This document shows, piece after piece, positions 25,005 to 36,073 of a stretch of 64,000 nt of DNA. Source of the DNA: Apus apus. Its lineage: Eukaryota; Chordata; Aves; Apodiformes; Apodidae. Position numbers and translations under genes: made by a program. How positions within the stretch are numbered: position 1 is the stretch's first letter; each line of letters starts with the position of its first letter. The stretch is from the NCBI RefSeq assembly GCF_020740795.1, contig NC_067312.1, positions 60,984,405 to 61,048,404 of the forward strand, given 5' to 3'. Under the pieces are notes generated by a model that did not search any database, was not told where the DNA came from, and saw nothing but the letters and a program-made list of their open reading frames with translations.

Positions 25005-25521
25005 TGTTAGGAATATAATAGTTCGTTTGAGATAAGTGAGATACCTGCACATTCCAAGGACACCGGGAGTGGTTTACAGCCCAAGAAAGTGAGGGAGTGA
25101 ACTGGGCTCCATCTGGGGAAGAAGGATTTATAGCCCAGGATAAGACCGAACAAAGCCACTTCTATATTGCTCCTCAGGGCAGGATGACACCAGCAGATTT
25201 GTTAATTGGGAAGACAGCCAAGGGGGCAAGAAAGGTAAAAATTTTACCTTAAAAGGTAAAAAGTAAACTACTAGAATGGAATGTGTAAACAGGGGCGGGA
25301 AACTTATAGGATAATTTGAAGCATCGGATAGGCTGTAAACCTTGGAGTACCCAGCTAGTGGGGAAGCAGGGGAGGGAACTTTGCATTGGGAATAGGGAAT
25401 ATAAACCGTTATTCACCTTACTGTGGGTGTGCCTACTTGTTTAGGTCACCCATTCTTGCAAGAATGTAAATAAACTGTGCTTAGCTGTAGGATCTGCTTG
25501 GGCCTGTTCATTGGCGCCACA
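25005..25521 (+). mobile_element. Solo LTR of an endogenous retrovirus (candidate)
   Basis: The element begins TGTTAGGAATATAATAG and ends CATTGGCGCCACA, giving TGT...ACA inverted ends. A TATAAA box lies at 25400-25405 and an AATAAA signal at 25469-25474, about 69 bp apart, followed by a U5-like stretch of about 47 bp. This is the order and spacing of U3-R-U5. No gag, pol or env sequence flanks it, so it would be a solo LTR. A direct repeat of flanking bases was not found (upstream ctag, downstream aatgtt), so the exact ends may be off or the duplication has decayed. Confidence 0.65.
25232..25250. repeat. Perfect inverted repeat inside the solo LTR
   Basis: Arms AAGGTAAAA and TTTTACCTT are separated by one A. 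They are followed by a third half-site copy, AAGGTAAAA, at about 25253-25261. This could be a factor-binding palindrome in the U3 part of the LTR or a chance hairpin. Confidence 0.7.
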
Positions 25522-26984
25522 AATGTTTCTCACAGTATGACCAGCTTCCTTCTCATTCACCATCCATGTGTGCCAGGAAAACCTTGCCTGCTCTTATTCC
25601 TACTTAGACTGCCACATAGACAGCTACAGTTGCCTCTGGCACCTGTGCTAGTAAACATGACAGGGTATTTTCCCCCTTTTGGTGATGCTGCTGCCTGCTC
25701 CACCAAACAGCTTTTGGTGTGTGATTATCAGCAATATCAAATAGCCCTTTATCTTATCAAAACACCTGAGACAATCCTCTGCCGCAGTTCTGCTGCATGG
25801 TCCCTTTTATTTCCCTACACATTACATTTAATTGTCTTCTGCAATTCCAGCTGCTAATGTGAGCTACACAGATGAGAGAATCTTGACATTGCTTAAGACA
25901 AGCCTCATCTGTGAAATCAAGTCTTTTATAGAGCAAAAATATTTCCTAATGAGCTTTTTCAATAAAATATTAAAATTCATACACAAACAATGCTATGCTA
26001 CAAGAAGAATCAAACTTTAAATAGAAAAATAGATTATATTTCTTAGAGCTGCTCAGAGACACATGGTTTCCACAATCAGACTTTCAATTCTAGCACTTTG
26101 GGGTGCTGAGCACCCTTGACTTTCACTAGAAAGTCATTGAATATGACAGGATTAAGGCCTAAATGCTTTAGAAAGCTCCTGGTACCATTCAGTTGCTCAG
26201 ACAGGGATTAAAAATACTGCAGGCAGTGACAAAGAGGAAACATTGACTCAGCAGTAAATAAAATCAGTCCATTGAGGTGGAGCATAGAACGTGTGGTGGA
26301 GGAAGGGTCACGAGAAAGCATTATCGCTCTTGGGCAGATTAAAGAGTTTACATCACAAAACCACATGGTCTTTCAGGAAACTCGCAGTCTTCATAAAAGA
26401 TAGTGGCACTTTACACTCAGATCAAAATTTAAACAAGGAAACTGGGTTTTTTGTTCTGTTTTGTTTGTTTGATCTCGTCAAAAGGTGTAACAGTCACCCA
26501 CAAACATATAGGGGTTAACTAGGAATGAATATTTATTTCAGTCAACACTGTTTAGCACTCTGAGAAACCAAAAATAATATCACAGATTCAGATGTCAGTC
26601 AGGAATATTAATACACTACAGTACAACTACTTAAGAATTCCTAAGCTTTTTTGACTAGTCTTAACATATATAAGAATAGTAATCCCATATCTGCACATCC
26701 ACTCAAAGGGAAAGCATGCTCCTCAGATACCTGGAATCACTTGTGCCATGGTGGCATGGCTAACTCACCAAAGATGGGGTTGCTCAATCTCAAGAAGTCT
26801 CCCTAGGTCTTACCTGGCATCCTGACCTAAGGGGCAGGCTTCCTCACAGACCCGCTGCTCCAAGGGAAAACCTAATACAAGGGCTTCCTGGCAGGAACTC
26901 CATTTTTATGGACTTAGTCAGATCTGATGTGTGGTCACTCATTTGTTCATTTACCTAGGCCAAGACACCCCAGTGGCTAGTGAC
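25522..26984. other. Intergenic DNA, no gene seen
   Basis: The 126-codon plus-strand frame at 25477-25857 starts inside the LTR-like element and has no recognisable domain. No other signal was found. Confidence 0.45.
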
Positions 26985-27597
26985 ACTAGAGTGTAGCGAC
27001 CATGATATGGTTGAATTCAGGATCCTTAGGGAAGCAAGGAAAGTATGAAGCAAGCTCACTATTCTCAATTTCAAGAGAGCAGACTTTGGTCTTTACAAGG
27101 ATCTGCTTGGTAGGCTACTGTGGGACAAAGCCCTGGAGTAGACGGGAGCCCAGGAAACCTGTTCCATATTCAAAGATCACTTCCTTCATACCCAGGATTC
27201 ATGTGTTCCAAAGAAGATGAAGGCAGGCAGCCTGTGTGGATGACCAAAGTGCTCCTGGATGCAGTTAAATGTAAAAACAAGTTTTATAGAGAGCAGAAGC
27301 AGGGCCAGGTATGCTGGGGCAAGTACAGACAAGCTGTCAGAGAAGCAAGGGATTGGGTAAGAAAGGCCAAGGCACAGACAGAGTTGGGCTTGGCCAGGGA
27401 TGTTAAGAACAAGAAGTTTCTACAGGTATGTCAGCAATAAAAGGAAGATGAGGGAAAATATGGGCCCACTTCAGAAGCAAACTGGAAACCAGGTCATGTA
27501 AGTACCTCAGAATTCTGAGGTACTCAATGCCTACTTTGCCTCAGTCTTAACTGGCAAAGGTTCTGGTCCTACCACCGAAATTAGAGAAGGTGCAGGC

Positions 27598-27891
27598 ATG
27601 GACTGTGAAAAGGAAGATCTCTCCACTCTAGGAGAAGAGCAGGTTTGTGACAGTCTTAAGGACCTGAAGGTGCACAAGTCCATGGGGCCTGAAGGCATTC
27701 ATCCAAGGCTCCTGAAGGAACTGGCTGAGGAAGTTGCAAAGCCTCTGTCCATCATATTTGGAAGGTCTTGGCAGTCCGGAGAAGCCCCCACTGACTTGAA
27801 AAAGGGAAACATAACACCCGTTTTCAAGAAGGGAAGAAAGGAAGACACAAGGAACTATAGACCAGTCAGTCTCACCTCTGGCACGGCAAGA
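27598..27891 (+). pseudogene. CR1 ORF2 reverse transcriptase, N-terminal fragment
   Basis: This open stretch of about 98 codons gives the most intact coding block of the CR1 copy, from the segment before the fingers domain to NYRPVSLTS. The frame is lost immediately after it; the next recognisable block ([13 protein letters not shown]) continues in a different frame from about 27900. It is a broken transposon gene and not a host gene. Confidence 0.9.
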
Positions 27892-28173
27892 TCATGCAGC
27901 AGATCCTCCTGAAGGCTCTGCTAAGGCACGTGGAAAACAAAAGGGTGAATATTGACAACTCACATAGCTTCACCAAGGGCAAATCCTGCCTGACCAATCT
28001 GGTGGCCTTCTACAATGGGATCACGGCATCTGTGGGCAAAGGAAGAGCAACTGGTGTTCATCTACCTAGACCTGTACAAAGCTTTTGACACTGTCCCACA
28101 TGACATCCTGGTATCAAACTGGAATGGTATGGATTGAAAGGGTGGACTACTTGTTGGGTAAGGAACTGGCTGG

Positions 28174-28389
28174 ATGGGTCACGCTCCAAGAGTGGCAACC
28201 AAAGGCTCAATGTCCAGATGGAGACCTATGATGAGTGGTGTTCCCCAAGGGTTGTTACTTGTACTGGTGCTGTTTAACATCTTTGTCAGTGACACGGACA
28301 GTGGCACTGAGTGCACCCTCAGCAAGTTTACCGATAACACCAAAGTGTATAGTGAGGTCAACATGCTGGAGGGAAGGGATTCCAGCTAG
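28174..28389 (+). pseudogene. CR1 ORF2 reverse transcriptase, palm fragment with mutated active site
   Basis: The frame includes SGVPQG (the conserved B motif of non-LTR reverse transcriptases), then LFNIFVSD and LSKFTDNTK. In family members the last block carries FADD, whose two aspartates bind metal; here A and the final D are replaced (FTDN). The frame ends at a stop at 28387-28389, in what would be a continuous gene. Confidence 0.9.
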
Positions 28390-29210
28390 AGGGACCTTGA
28401 CAGGCTTGAGAAGTGGGCTTGTGCAAACTGCATGAAGGTCAGTCAGGCCAAGTGCAAGATTCTGCACCTGGGTTGGGGCAATCCCAAGCACAAATACAGG
28501 CTGGGCGAAGTATAGAGTAACAGTCCAGAGGAGAAGGACATGAGGATAATGGTGGATAAGAAGCTCATTACGAGCTGGCAATGTGTACTTGCGGTCCAGA
28601 AAGGCAACTGTGCCCTGGGCTGCATCAAAATAAGTGTGGCCAGCAGGTCAAGGGAGGTGATTCTCCCCTTTTATTAGGCTCTTATGAGACCTCACTGCGT
28701 ATTGTGTCCAGTTCTACAGCCTCCAGCATAAGAAGGACATGGAGCTCATGGAGAAAGTCCAGAGAAGGACCACAAAGATGATCAGAGGGCTGAAGAACCT
28801 CTCCTGCGAATAGAAGTTGGGTTGTTCAGCCTTGAGAAGAGAAGGTTCCTGGAAACACCTTTTAGTGGCCCTCCAGTATTTGAAGGGAGCCTACCAAAAG
28901 TTGGGGTGGGACCTTTTACAAGGGCTTGTAGTGAAAGGACAGGGGGTAATGGATTAAAACTGGAAGAGGGGAGATTTAGGTTAGGTATTAGGAGGAAATA
29001 CCTTAGTGTGAGGGTGGTGAGATGCTGGCACAGGTTGCTCAGGGAGGTTGTGGAATCCCCTTCCTGGAAGCGTTCAAGGGCAGGTTGGATGGGGCTCTAA
29101 GCAACCTGACCTAGTGGTAGAAGTTCCTGCCCATGCAGGGGGTTGGAACTCAGTGATCTTTAAGGTTCCTTCTGACCCAAACCACTCTATGGTTCCGTTA
29201 CGCTCTAAGT

Positions 29211-32200
29211 TGACATAGGGTCCTACTGTGGCAACCCCCAAATTGCCCATGAAAAGCAGGTGTCATTCTTTCTGCTGGCAGTTCCACAGCCCAGCAGGAG
29301 TAAAACCAGATTTTGGTCTTAGTGCCTCCCAGTCTAACCCAACAAAGGTCCATCTACGATTGTTCTGCCAGCTCCAGAGAGTTTAACATAAAACAATTAC
29401 CAGCACCAGCAGGAAGTGGAGGGCAGGGCTGAAGTGCTCTGGCACGGTTACATTCTTTAGTTGCAAAAAAGATTAAGTCTGGTACATATAGAAAGTCTAT
29501 CACCCTTTAGTATTTCAAATGTGCATGTGTGAATTTTATATCCTGTCAACAACTATGGCACAAAATCTTACATTTATTTTTTATAAAATGGAGGATACTT
29601 CAATATAATTCTCTCCTATACAAACACAAACACTTAATTACCAATTAAAGAAAAACAGGTGACATACTGGGCATCCAGTGATGAGAAAGACAGCAAATGA
29701 ATAACTCCTTCAAGCCTCATTAAGTGCAGTTAACTTCATTCAAAATCAGTAACTGCAATGCCACAATCAACTCAGCATATAGTAGTGAGCTGTGAATCTA
29801 GCACCAGGCTGAAATGATAGTGTTTTATTAGTATGGGCTCTTTTTTTTTTTTTATGTTTCTATGGAGCTATGAATATGCCATCACATGGTGAAAATAATT
29901 TGCAGTAACACAGATGAGCACTCCTTGATTTGGTTGCTCTTCCTTTCTCTTTCCTACTTAGAGGAATTAAAAAAATATAAATAAAGTAATATTAATATTT
30001 TAAAAGCAAGTATGCCTAACTGGTCAGATACCCTGCATATGTGTACATGAATACCTGAGCAGGTGAAGATGGCTCCATCACTGAAATGTAGCAAGCAGAA
30101 AAAAAAACATCTTGTGAGCTTTCACTGTATGCCACTAAAATTGCTGGCAAAAGAATAAAAAGTGAGACTATCTCACGAAGTGGCTGTAAGATAGGAGGGG
30201 GTGAATTTCATGTGCATTTCAAGTAACAGAATATATACATGAGCAGCCTTATTAGAGTTCAGTGCCAGCAGGTGTGCTATTAGAAGAACTTCTGCGAGGC
30301 CAGATGAGGTTTCCCGGGTCTACATAAAGAACTGATCAACTAAAAGAGCAACTTCGTATGGGTGGAAAAAGCCTGGCTCAGTCATTGCCAGGAGACTGAC
30401 TACTGCACTGTGGCAAAGAAAGTACCGTGTGCACAATAAGACAGATGACATTTGAAAATTGACTGATGAATCTGGAGATTGCCACTCTTAAGCATTTGGA
30501 GTAAGACCTCCTACATGCCATGCAAGATTACTCTCAACCACCTGCTGCAGAGTCCACCAGGCAGGCACCAAAGCAGCCCAGCTACGTCTCACAGCCCTGC
30601 TGTTGTGCAGCCCCATGGCCTGGCACAGCCTGCTGGAGAAATGGTGGAGGGATCCATGAGAAACCTCCCTAGAGCCACCCTACCAGTCTCACTCCAGAGG
30701 TGAAGTCTAGCTCAGCATCCTCAGCTGTCCTCACACCCTTGCCCTTTGCCTGGCCCCAATTCTGCTCATCCCTGGTGACAAGGAGAGAAACGCAGACACC
30801 GCCTCCACAGACATAAGCCAAGACTCAAGCTTTCCAAATCACAATTTAAAGCATCACTGTCTGGAGCTCAGGGATAAAGAAACAGTGAACAGGTAGAAGC
30901 AAATGGCCTGGCCCAGTTTTCCCACCAAGTTCATAGGGTCTAATTGAAATGGTGACCACAAGCTGAACTTATTGATACTGCGATCAGTAAAAAAATATTT
31001 CCTAGTTTCCATTTTCTAAATTATTAGTGATCACAGCACACTATAAATACACAGGGGAAGAACGGACAGTTAATGTATTATCCAGCAGCCCTTTCATGAT
31101 TTTCTTTTAAAGTAGCTGTAATCTTAGCCTGTGACAGGAATGTAAATTTTTAAATATTAATGGAAATTTTAAATGGTTGTTAATTGCTAACTGTTAATTT
31201 GCAAGCCTAAAGAATCTAATAATGTTTGGCTTTTGCCTTGGAAAGAACTACTGAAGATACTCTGAGCTTATAAAATGTAAGTATCACCAAAAACCAAATA
31301 AATCAAAACACCTTTATTAATCTCTTGTAAGAAAGGATACCATTCAGAATGTAGCTTCTTCACCAACTAAAAGGTTATATCAGATCACTGAACTGAAAGA
31401 GAATGTACTGCACATATCAAGAGAGGTGACAGCAACACGAGCTGTTACAAAATGTCTTTCATCAAATGAGAACAGTACAAAAGAAAAGAAGGAAATATCG
31501 CTCTAACCTGCAGGCCAAAGATAAAAAACATGAGGTACTGGAGGCATGAACAAAGAAAGCTTTTTGCAATGAAAAGGTTTCATAAAGTGGTCAGCTATTA
31601 AGTGGTAATGCTTATGTATTTAAGCATTTCATGTTTTCCCAAGATGCCACACTATATTTTGACTATTTCTACACTGCTAAAAGTCATAAAACTTAAAGCA
31701 GATAAACAAGTACTTCTTCAAGTGATTCCCAGTGTGAGCACTGAGGGGGAACTCCAGATCTTGGGGACATCAGTAAGGGTTTTTTTCTCTTGACCTTACT
31801 AAGGTCAGACTTTTGCCTCAGGTATTCACAAACCAAAGAAACCCTGCAGAAAGATCAAGGGCAACAAAGTTGAAGAGTATATGAGGTAGAACAGTTGGTT
31901 ATGGCTGCAGTGCATTGTTTTTGTAAGAAGTAAGCTAAAGTATAATTAATTCCATAAGCTAATTTGTTTCAGAGGAAAAAAAAACCAAATGCTACCTGTC
32001 TCTAGCTCATTATTAAGAAATCAGGGAAGAAAAGACCATTTTCTAGTACTGTAGCCAAATCTAAACAGGCCATTTAAAATGCGAGCTTCTTTCAAAGCTG
32101 CCTGTGTATCATTTACGTAAGAGAGCTCTTTGCTGTTAATGAGTGACTCATGGGTGTTTCTTGCACAGAACAAACACGAAGTATGTTTCTACTGCATTAC

Positions 32201-34070
32201 ACTGAGAAATATTGTTAATATGGATTTACTTTGCAGAGGTGCAATTTTCAATTCAGAAGAGACTTGTGAGAATGTGATTTAAAATTCTCATTTTGGACTT
32301 TCCTCAGACATTACTAGGGAGATGCAAGCAGGATTAACTAATGAAACGTGTATATACTTGGTATGACTTTTGGGAGCATTCAAAGGCCTCAGTGTTACTG
32401 AAAAAGTAATGTTTTGGTCAGTAACCCAAAACCAGTAAATAATTCACTTCCAAGACCTTATATGCATGCACAAATGCTGAAATTCTGGCAGACTTTCAGA
32501 ACAACCACAGCCACTATATATTAAAGTATTGGGAAGTGATGGTCTTTCTTATCTTCTGCTATTCTGGTGTTGAGAATACTTTGTACAGTGCCCCTTTTAA
32601 AAGCAAAAGGCAAGGACAGAGTATGCATGTTCAGCAGCACTTGTGAATGACAAGATTCAGCAGCTTGTGAGAAGAATTAGAGGTCATGAAAGACTCAGAG
32701 AAGGTTTACTGATATAAGGGGGCAAAACAAAAGAAAGGAGTTTGTGGTATATTGTAATCCTCCAGGCCAAACTCATGCCTTTTCTGCTTTTTAGATACTT
32801 CTGAGTTAAATGCAAAACAAAGGGCTTTTCAGAAAAAAATGTTTACTGAGAAAGTGAGAAAAATATGCAAAATTAACAAAAAGCACAGAAAACCATTTTG
32901 TGGCAGTTATTAGCTTTCTGACATATTTTTTTTTTAATCTTCCAATAACTGTCAAGTTTTGAAACTGTAAGCAAAACCAGCCTCCATGTTTTGTTTCATT
33001 TTGTTTTGTTTTGTTTTCTGTATACATATATTTTTAATTGTATTTAATAATTTAAAGCTTTTTAAAAATGCCTGCAGTATGAAATCACACAGGCCAGTGC
33101 TGCAAACTTTCTCAGTGTTCAACAGGCATTCACTTCGATATTATAAAAAATATAAGAACATAATTTGTCTGTAGCTGAATTCCCAGAGAAAGCAAGAGAG
33201 CTGAGAGCAGGCACCAAACCGTAGAATGTGTGCCCAAGAAATATTTCTGGTGGCTGCCATTGCCTCCTGCCGGACTTTAGAGGTGGAAAAGGCGCAGGAG
33301 CAGTTTCAGAACTCAGTAGCAAGGAGTGAGAGCTCTGGTGCTGCAGCTCACTGCTGACAGCAAATGTGGGAAGGGGAAGATAGTGCGCCATACCTGTGGG
33401 GACTGGAGTCGGGTTATGGGTGCAAGCGCCTGGCATGTCTGAGGAGAGGATAAAAAGTAATGTCCTTTCTGCTGTGAAGTAAACCAAATTAATCTGAACA
33501 GGCACAAAGACTAAGCAAGGAAACGATAAGTTCTGTATGTTCTTACCATATCAGCATGTTAGGGTGTGTCATTTGTAAATGTATCACATTGTGTTGTAAT
33601 AAGATATAGATTAAGAAGTAGTTATCAGTGAAATTCTTCCTTTCGTTCTTTTACTTGGTGTCCTGAGTTTCCTCAGATTGGGGATTGGGTCAGTTGCCAA
33701 CTGTTACCCTGCAATCTCATCCTACTGCAAATCTTAGGTGCTTTATACCTGTGTAGTGAAAAGGCTGGAAGAATGAATATGGTTCTGCAGGACCTCTACC
33801 TTTTTCTGTCCAGCATATACCAGAGCAGTCCTTGTGGGAAGAAGTATCAGCTGGCTAAAACCAAAGCTGGAGCAGTTCACAGGCTGAGCCCAGAAGCAGA
33901 TGGCTGTGCTGAAAATCACAATTAAGGGTGTCTTACTGTTTTCAGTTATAATTCATTTTCTTGTTTAGAACTCACTGAAAATAACCTTTGTTAATTAAAA
34001 AATCCAATAAGGAAGCTTGCTTTGTGAGATTCTGCAGCTGGCAGGAAAAGATCACTTATTGATGATTGTA
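29211..34070. other. Intergenic DNA, no gene seen
   Basis: This is AT-rich. A GC-richer segment at about 30530-30800 has no recognisable family. The 128-codon minus-strand frame at 33119-33505 has no known domain. I saw no clear repeat and no RNA gene. Confidence 0.45.
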
Positions 34071-34360
34071 GAATCATAGAATCATAGAATCACAGAATCA
34101 CAGAAGGGTTAAGGTTGGAAGGGGCCTTAAAGTCAGGTTCCAACCTTCCTGCTATGAGCAGGGACCAGGTCCCCCTAGACTGGGCTGCACAAAGCCTCCT
34201 CCAACCTGCCTTAAACACCTCCAGAGAGGGGGCTTCCACAACCTCCCTGGACAACCTGCTCCTGCGCCTTAATACCCTCATGGTGAAGAATTTCTTCTAA
34301 TGTCCAGACTAAATCTCCCCTCTTTCAGTTTAAAACCATTACCCCTTTTCTTATCACTGC
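34071..34360 (-). mobile_element. CR1 LINE 3' end with well-preserved tail
   Basis: Four 8-bp units, gaatcata, gaatcata, gaatcaca and gaatcaca, lie at 34071-34102. They are followed by the reverse complements of the CR1 3'UTR and the end of ORF2 (cttccacaacctccctggac). The orientation is minus. The intact tail suggests a younger insertion than its neighbours. It lies about 1.3 kb upstream of the DMXL1 CpG island. Confidence 0.92.
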
Positions 34361-35400
34361 TGGCAAGGGTAAGATCACTATTCATTGATAGGATAATTTG
34401 ATAAGCTTTTTGATCTTTTGCAAAACAAAAGTGATCAGGGTGATAGGAGATTATAAACATGAGAAAACCGTGACTCTTTGAAGGAATATCTATATAAAAA
34501 CTGTGCCAAATCTGTTGGATTTTTCTCACATCAGAAGGTTTTAGAAAATAGGAAAAATCTGTATTTCATTTGCATGAGTTACTGCAGCAACCAGTGTCCT
34601 GGTGAGATGCTTTTCAATCTGCTTTTCAAACTATGCAAGGCTTATATTTACTAAAATAATGTGTGAGACACTATTCCTGAAAGGGTATGAGGTTGACCTT
34701 TGCTTATACAAGGTCTGGAAAAGCACACAAGAAGAAAAGGCATTGCCATGTACGGATAGGTAGTATCAGCTCATCAATACTGTGGAATGTGATACACACA
34801 AGTTATGACTCCACATCATTATTTTGCTTTTGCTTTATTTCTTGGAACAGCGAGCAGGCAGAAAAAAATCTCTAATAATTGATATTGGAATAATATAAGA
34901 ATGAAAATGCGGGAGCTGTAATTTACAAGGGGAAATACAAGTTTCTATGAGTAACTGATAGAATACTAAAAATTAGTTGCAGTGGGAAGAAATACTCGTA
35001 GCAAGTTCTTTCATTGTAGCAATGTCCATGCTTCCTCACAACTGGGAGACACCGTTAAATCTTTCAGTCCGTTTAGAGGTGATGAGCTGCTTAAAGGGTG
35101 CGGTGCCCTGGCAGGGGAGGTTTGAAGGCCCTCTGCTCATTTGGACGAGGAGGTTCCGCTTCCTGTCACACTTGGGCCAGACGTGACCACATCTCAGTTG
35201 TTGGACCAAACCGGTCCCACTAACCCTGCTTTTAGATTACATGTCAAGCAACATCCGTCCAAGATGGGTCCCGTTGTTTTTTTTTTTCTCACGTTATGCG
35301 CAAGCTGAAAAACCCAGTTGCCTGCAGCTGTTCTGATGTCTCAGGACACTTCTTAACGTCCCTTGCTTTAGGGAACCGGTCTCCCATCGCCGGAGGGTTC
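34361..35400. other. Intergenic DNA upstream of the DMXL1 promoter
   Basis: AT-rich to about 35000, then gradually richer in G and C towards the island. No gene is recognised. Confidence 0.5.
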
Positions 35401-35769
35401 CTCCTGCAATGACCTATGAAAAGACGGCGCCCGAGACCCTCTACTTGTGTGCGGGCTAGAAGTGAGCGCGCTTGGGGCCAGCGCCTCTTGCGGGGCGACC
35501 GAGCCCCGTGGGCTCCCTGCCGAGGGAGTACCCCTCGTTCCTCCTTCCGCCCATTCCCTGGGTCAGCCACACCGACCCCCTTGCCACCAGCTCGAGGTAG
35601 CAGTTCCCAAGGCTGCTCCTTAAGAAGAACGTCACACCGATCACCGGGTTACGGCCCCGCCCCCGCGCACCGGCCGCACCTGCGCAGACAGGGCGGCCTC
35701 CCCCCCCAACCTCGCCTCTGGAGGCTTCTGCGCATGGGCAGCAGCTGGGGCGGGCCGGGCCGGGCGGAG

Positions 35770-35777
35770 TGACGTCA
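35770..35777. promoter_or_regulatory. Consensus CRE (TGACGTCA)
   Basis: The perfect 8-bp palindrome TGACGTCA is the full cAMP-response element bound by CREB/ATF factors. It lies 210 bp upstream of the DMXL1 start codon within the CpG island, a typical position for a working CRE. Confidence 0.65.
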
Positions 35778-35805
35778 TGCCCCGCGGGTGACGCCGCCGG
35801 GCCGG

Positions 35806-35819
35806 GCTCTCGCGAGAGC
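35806..35819. promoter_or_regulatory. TCTCGCGAGA promoter palindrome
   Basis: GCTCTCGCGAGAGC is a 14-bp perfect palindrome containing the TCTCGCGAGA motif of CpG-island promoters, a site known for BANP and also linked to Kaiso/ZBTB33. It is 168 bp upstream of the start codon and 29 bp after the CRE. It usually lies just upstream of the start of transcription in housekeeping genes. Confidence 0.65.
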
Positions 35820-35903
35820 TGGCGCGGCGGAGCGGAGCGGGCAGCCGGGCTCAGGGGCTGCGCCGCCGCTCCCCGCCCGCCCGGCGCGGCTCCGCCCCGC
35901 GGG

Positions 35904-35990
35904 ATGTGCCGCCGCCTCCTCCGCCGCCCGCGGGACCAGGGGCGGCCGAGCGGCAGGGGCCGGCTGGCCGGCGGCGGCCTCTCGTCATGA
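35904..35990 (+). CDS. Upstream ORF overlapping the DMXL1 start codon
   Basis: An ATG at 35904 with G at -3 opens a 28-codon Arg/Gly-rich frame. Its TGA stop (35988-35990) overlaps the DMXL1 ATG (35987-35989) as ATGA. If the 5'UTR includes 35904, ribosomes translating this uORF would end exactly on the main start. That is a layout that can lower or condition translation of the main frame by reinitiation. Its peptide is composition-biased and no function is claimed for it. Transcript data are needed to know whether it is in the mRNA. Confidence 0.45.
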   Translation: MCRRLLRRPRDQGRPSGRGRLAGGGLSS

Positions 35991-36073
35991 ACTTGCACCA
36001 GGTGCTGACGGGGGCCGTGAACCCCGGGGACAACTGCTTCTCCGTGGGGAGCCTGCACGACCAGCCCTTCACG
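35987..36073 (+). CDS. DMXL1: DMXL1 coding exon 1
   Basis: 29 codons, residues 1-29, starting [18 protein letters not shown], the conserved N-terminus of the Dmx-like family. The donor is ACG|GTGAGT, phase 0. The start has G at -3 and A at +4. The exon lies in the CpG island and is followed by the longest intron in the window. Confidence 0.95.

Larger units (their letters stand above)
26985..29210 (+). mobile_element. Long decayed CR1 LINE with endonuclease C-terminus and reverse transcriptase remnants
   Basis: This is the longest transposon in the window. It contains CR1 ORF2 in order: the end of the endonuclease (HDMVEFRIL, about 27001-27027), the linker (about 27190-27440), and the start of reverse transcriptase (27598-27870, with HKSMGPEGIHPRLLKELAE and NYRPVSL). 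Then come [19 protein letters not shown] (about 27960-28020), SGVPQG (28232-28249) and the active-site region (about 28320-28350), followed by the C-terminal region and 3' end to about 29210. Frame changes and stops separate these blocks. The catalytic box, normally FADD in CR1, reads FTDN here, so the copy is dead at the active site as well as by frameshift. The 5' end of the element and the 8-bp tail are missing or decayed. Confidence 0.93.

Noticed and set aside
33119..33505. A 128-codon minus-strand frame
   Set aside because: Ser/Pro/Leu-rich without a domain, in intergenic DNA with no splice or promoter support.
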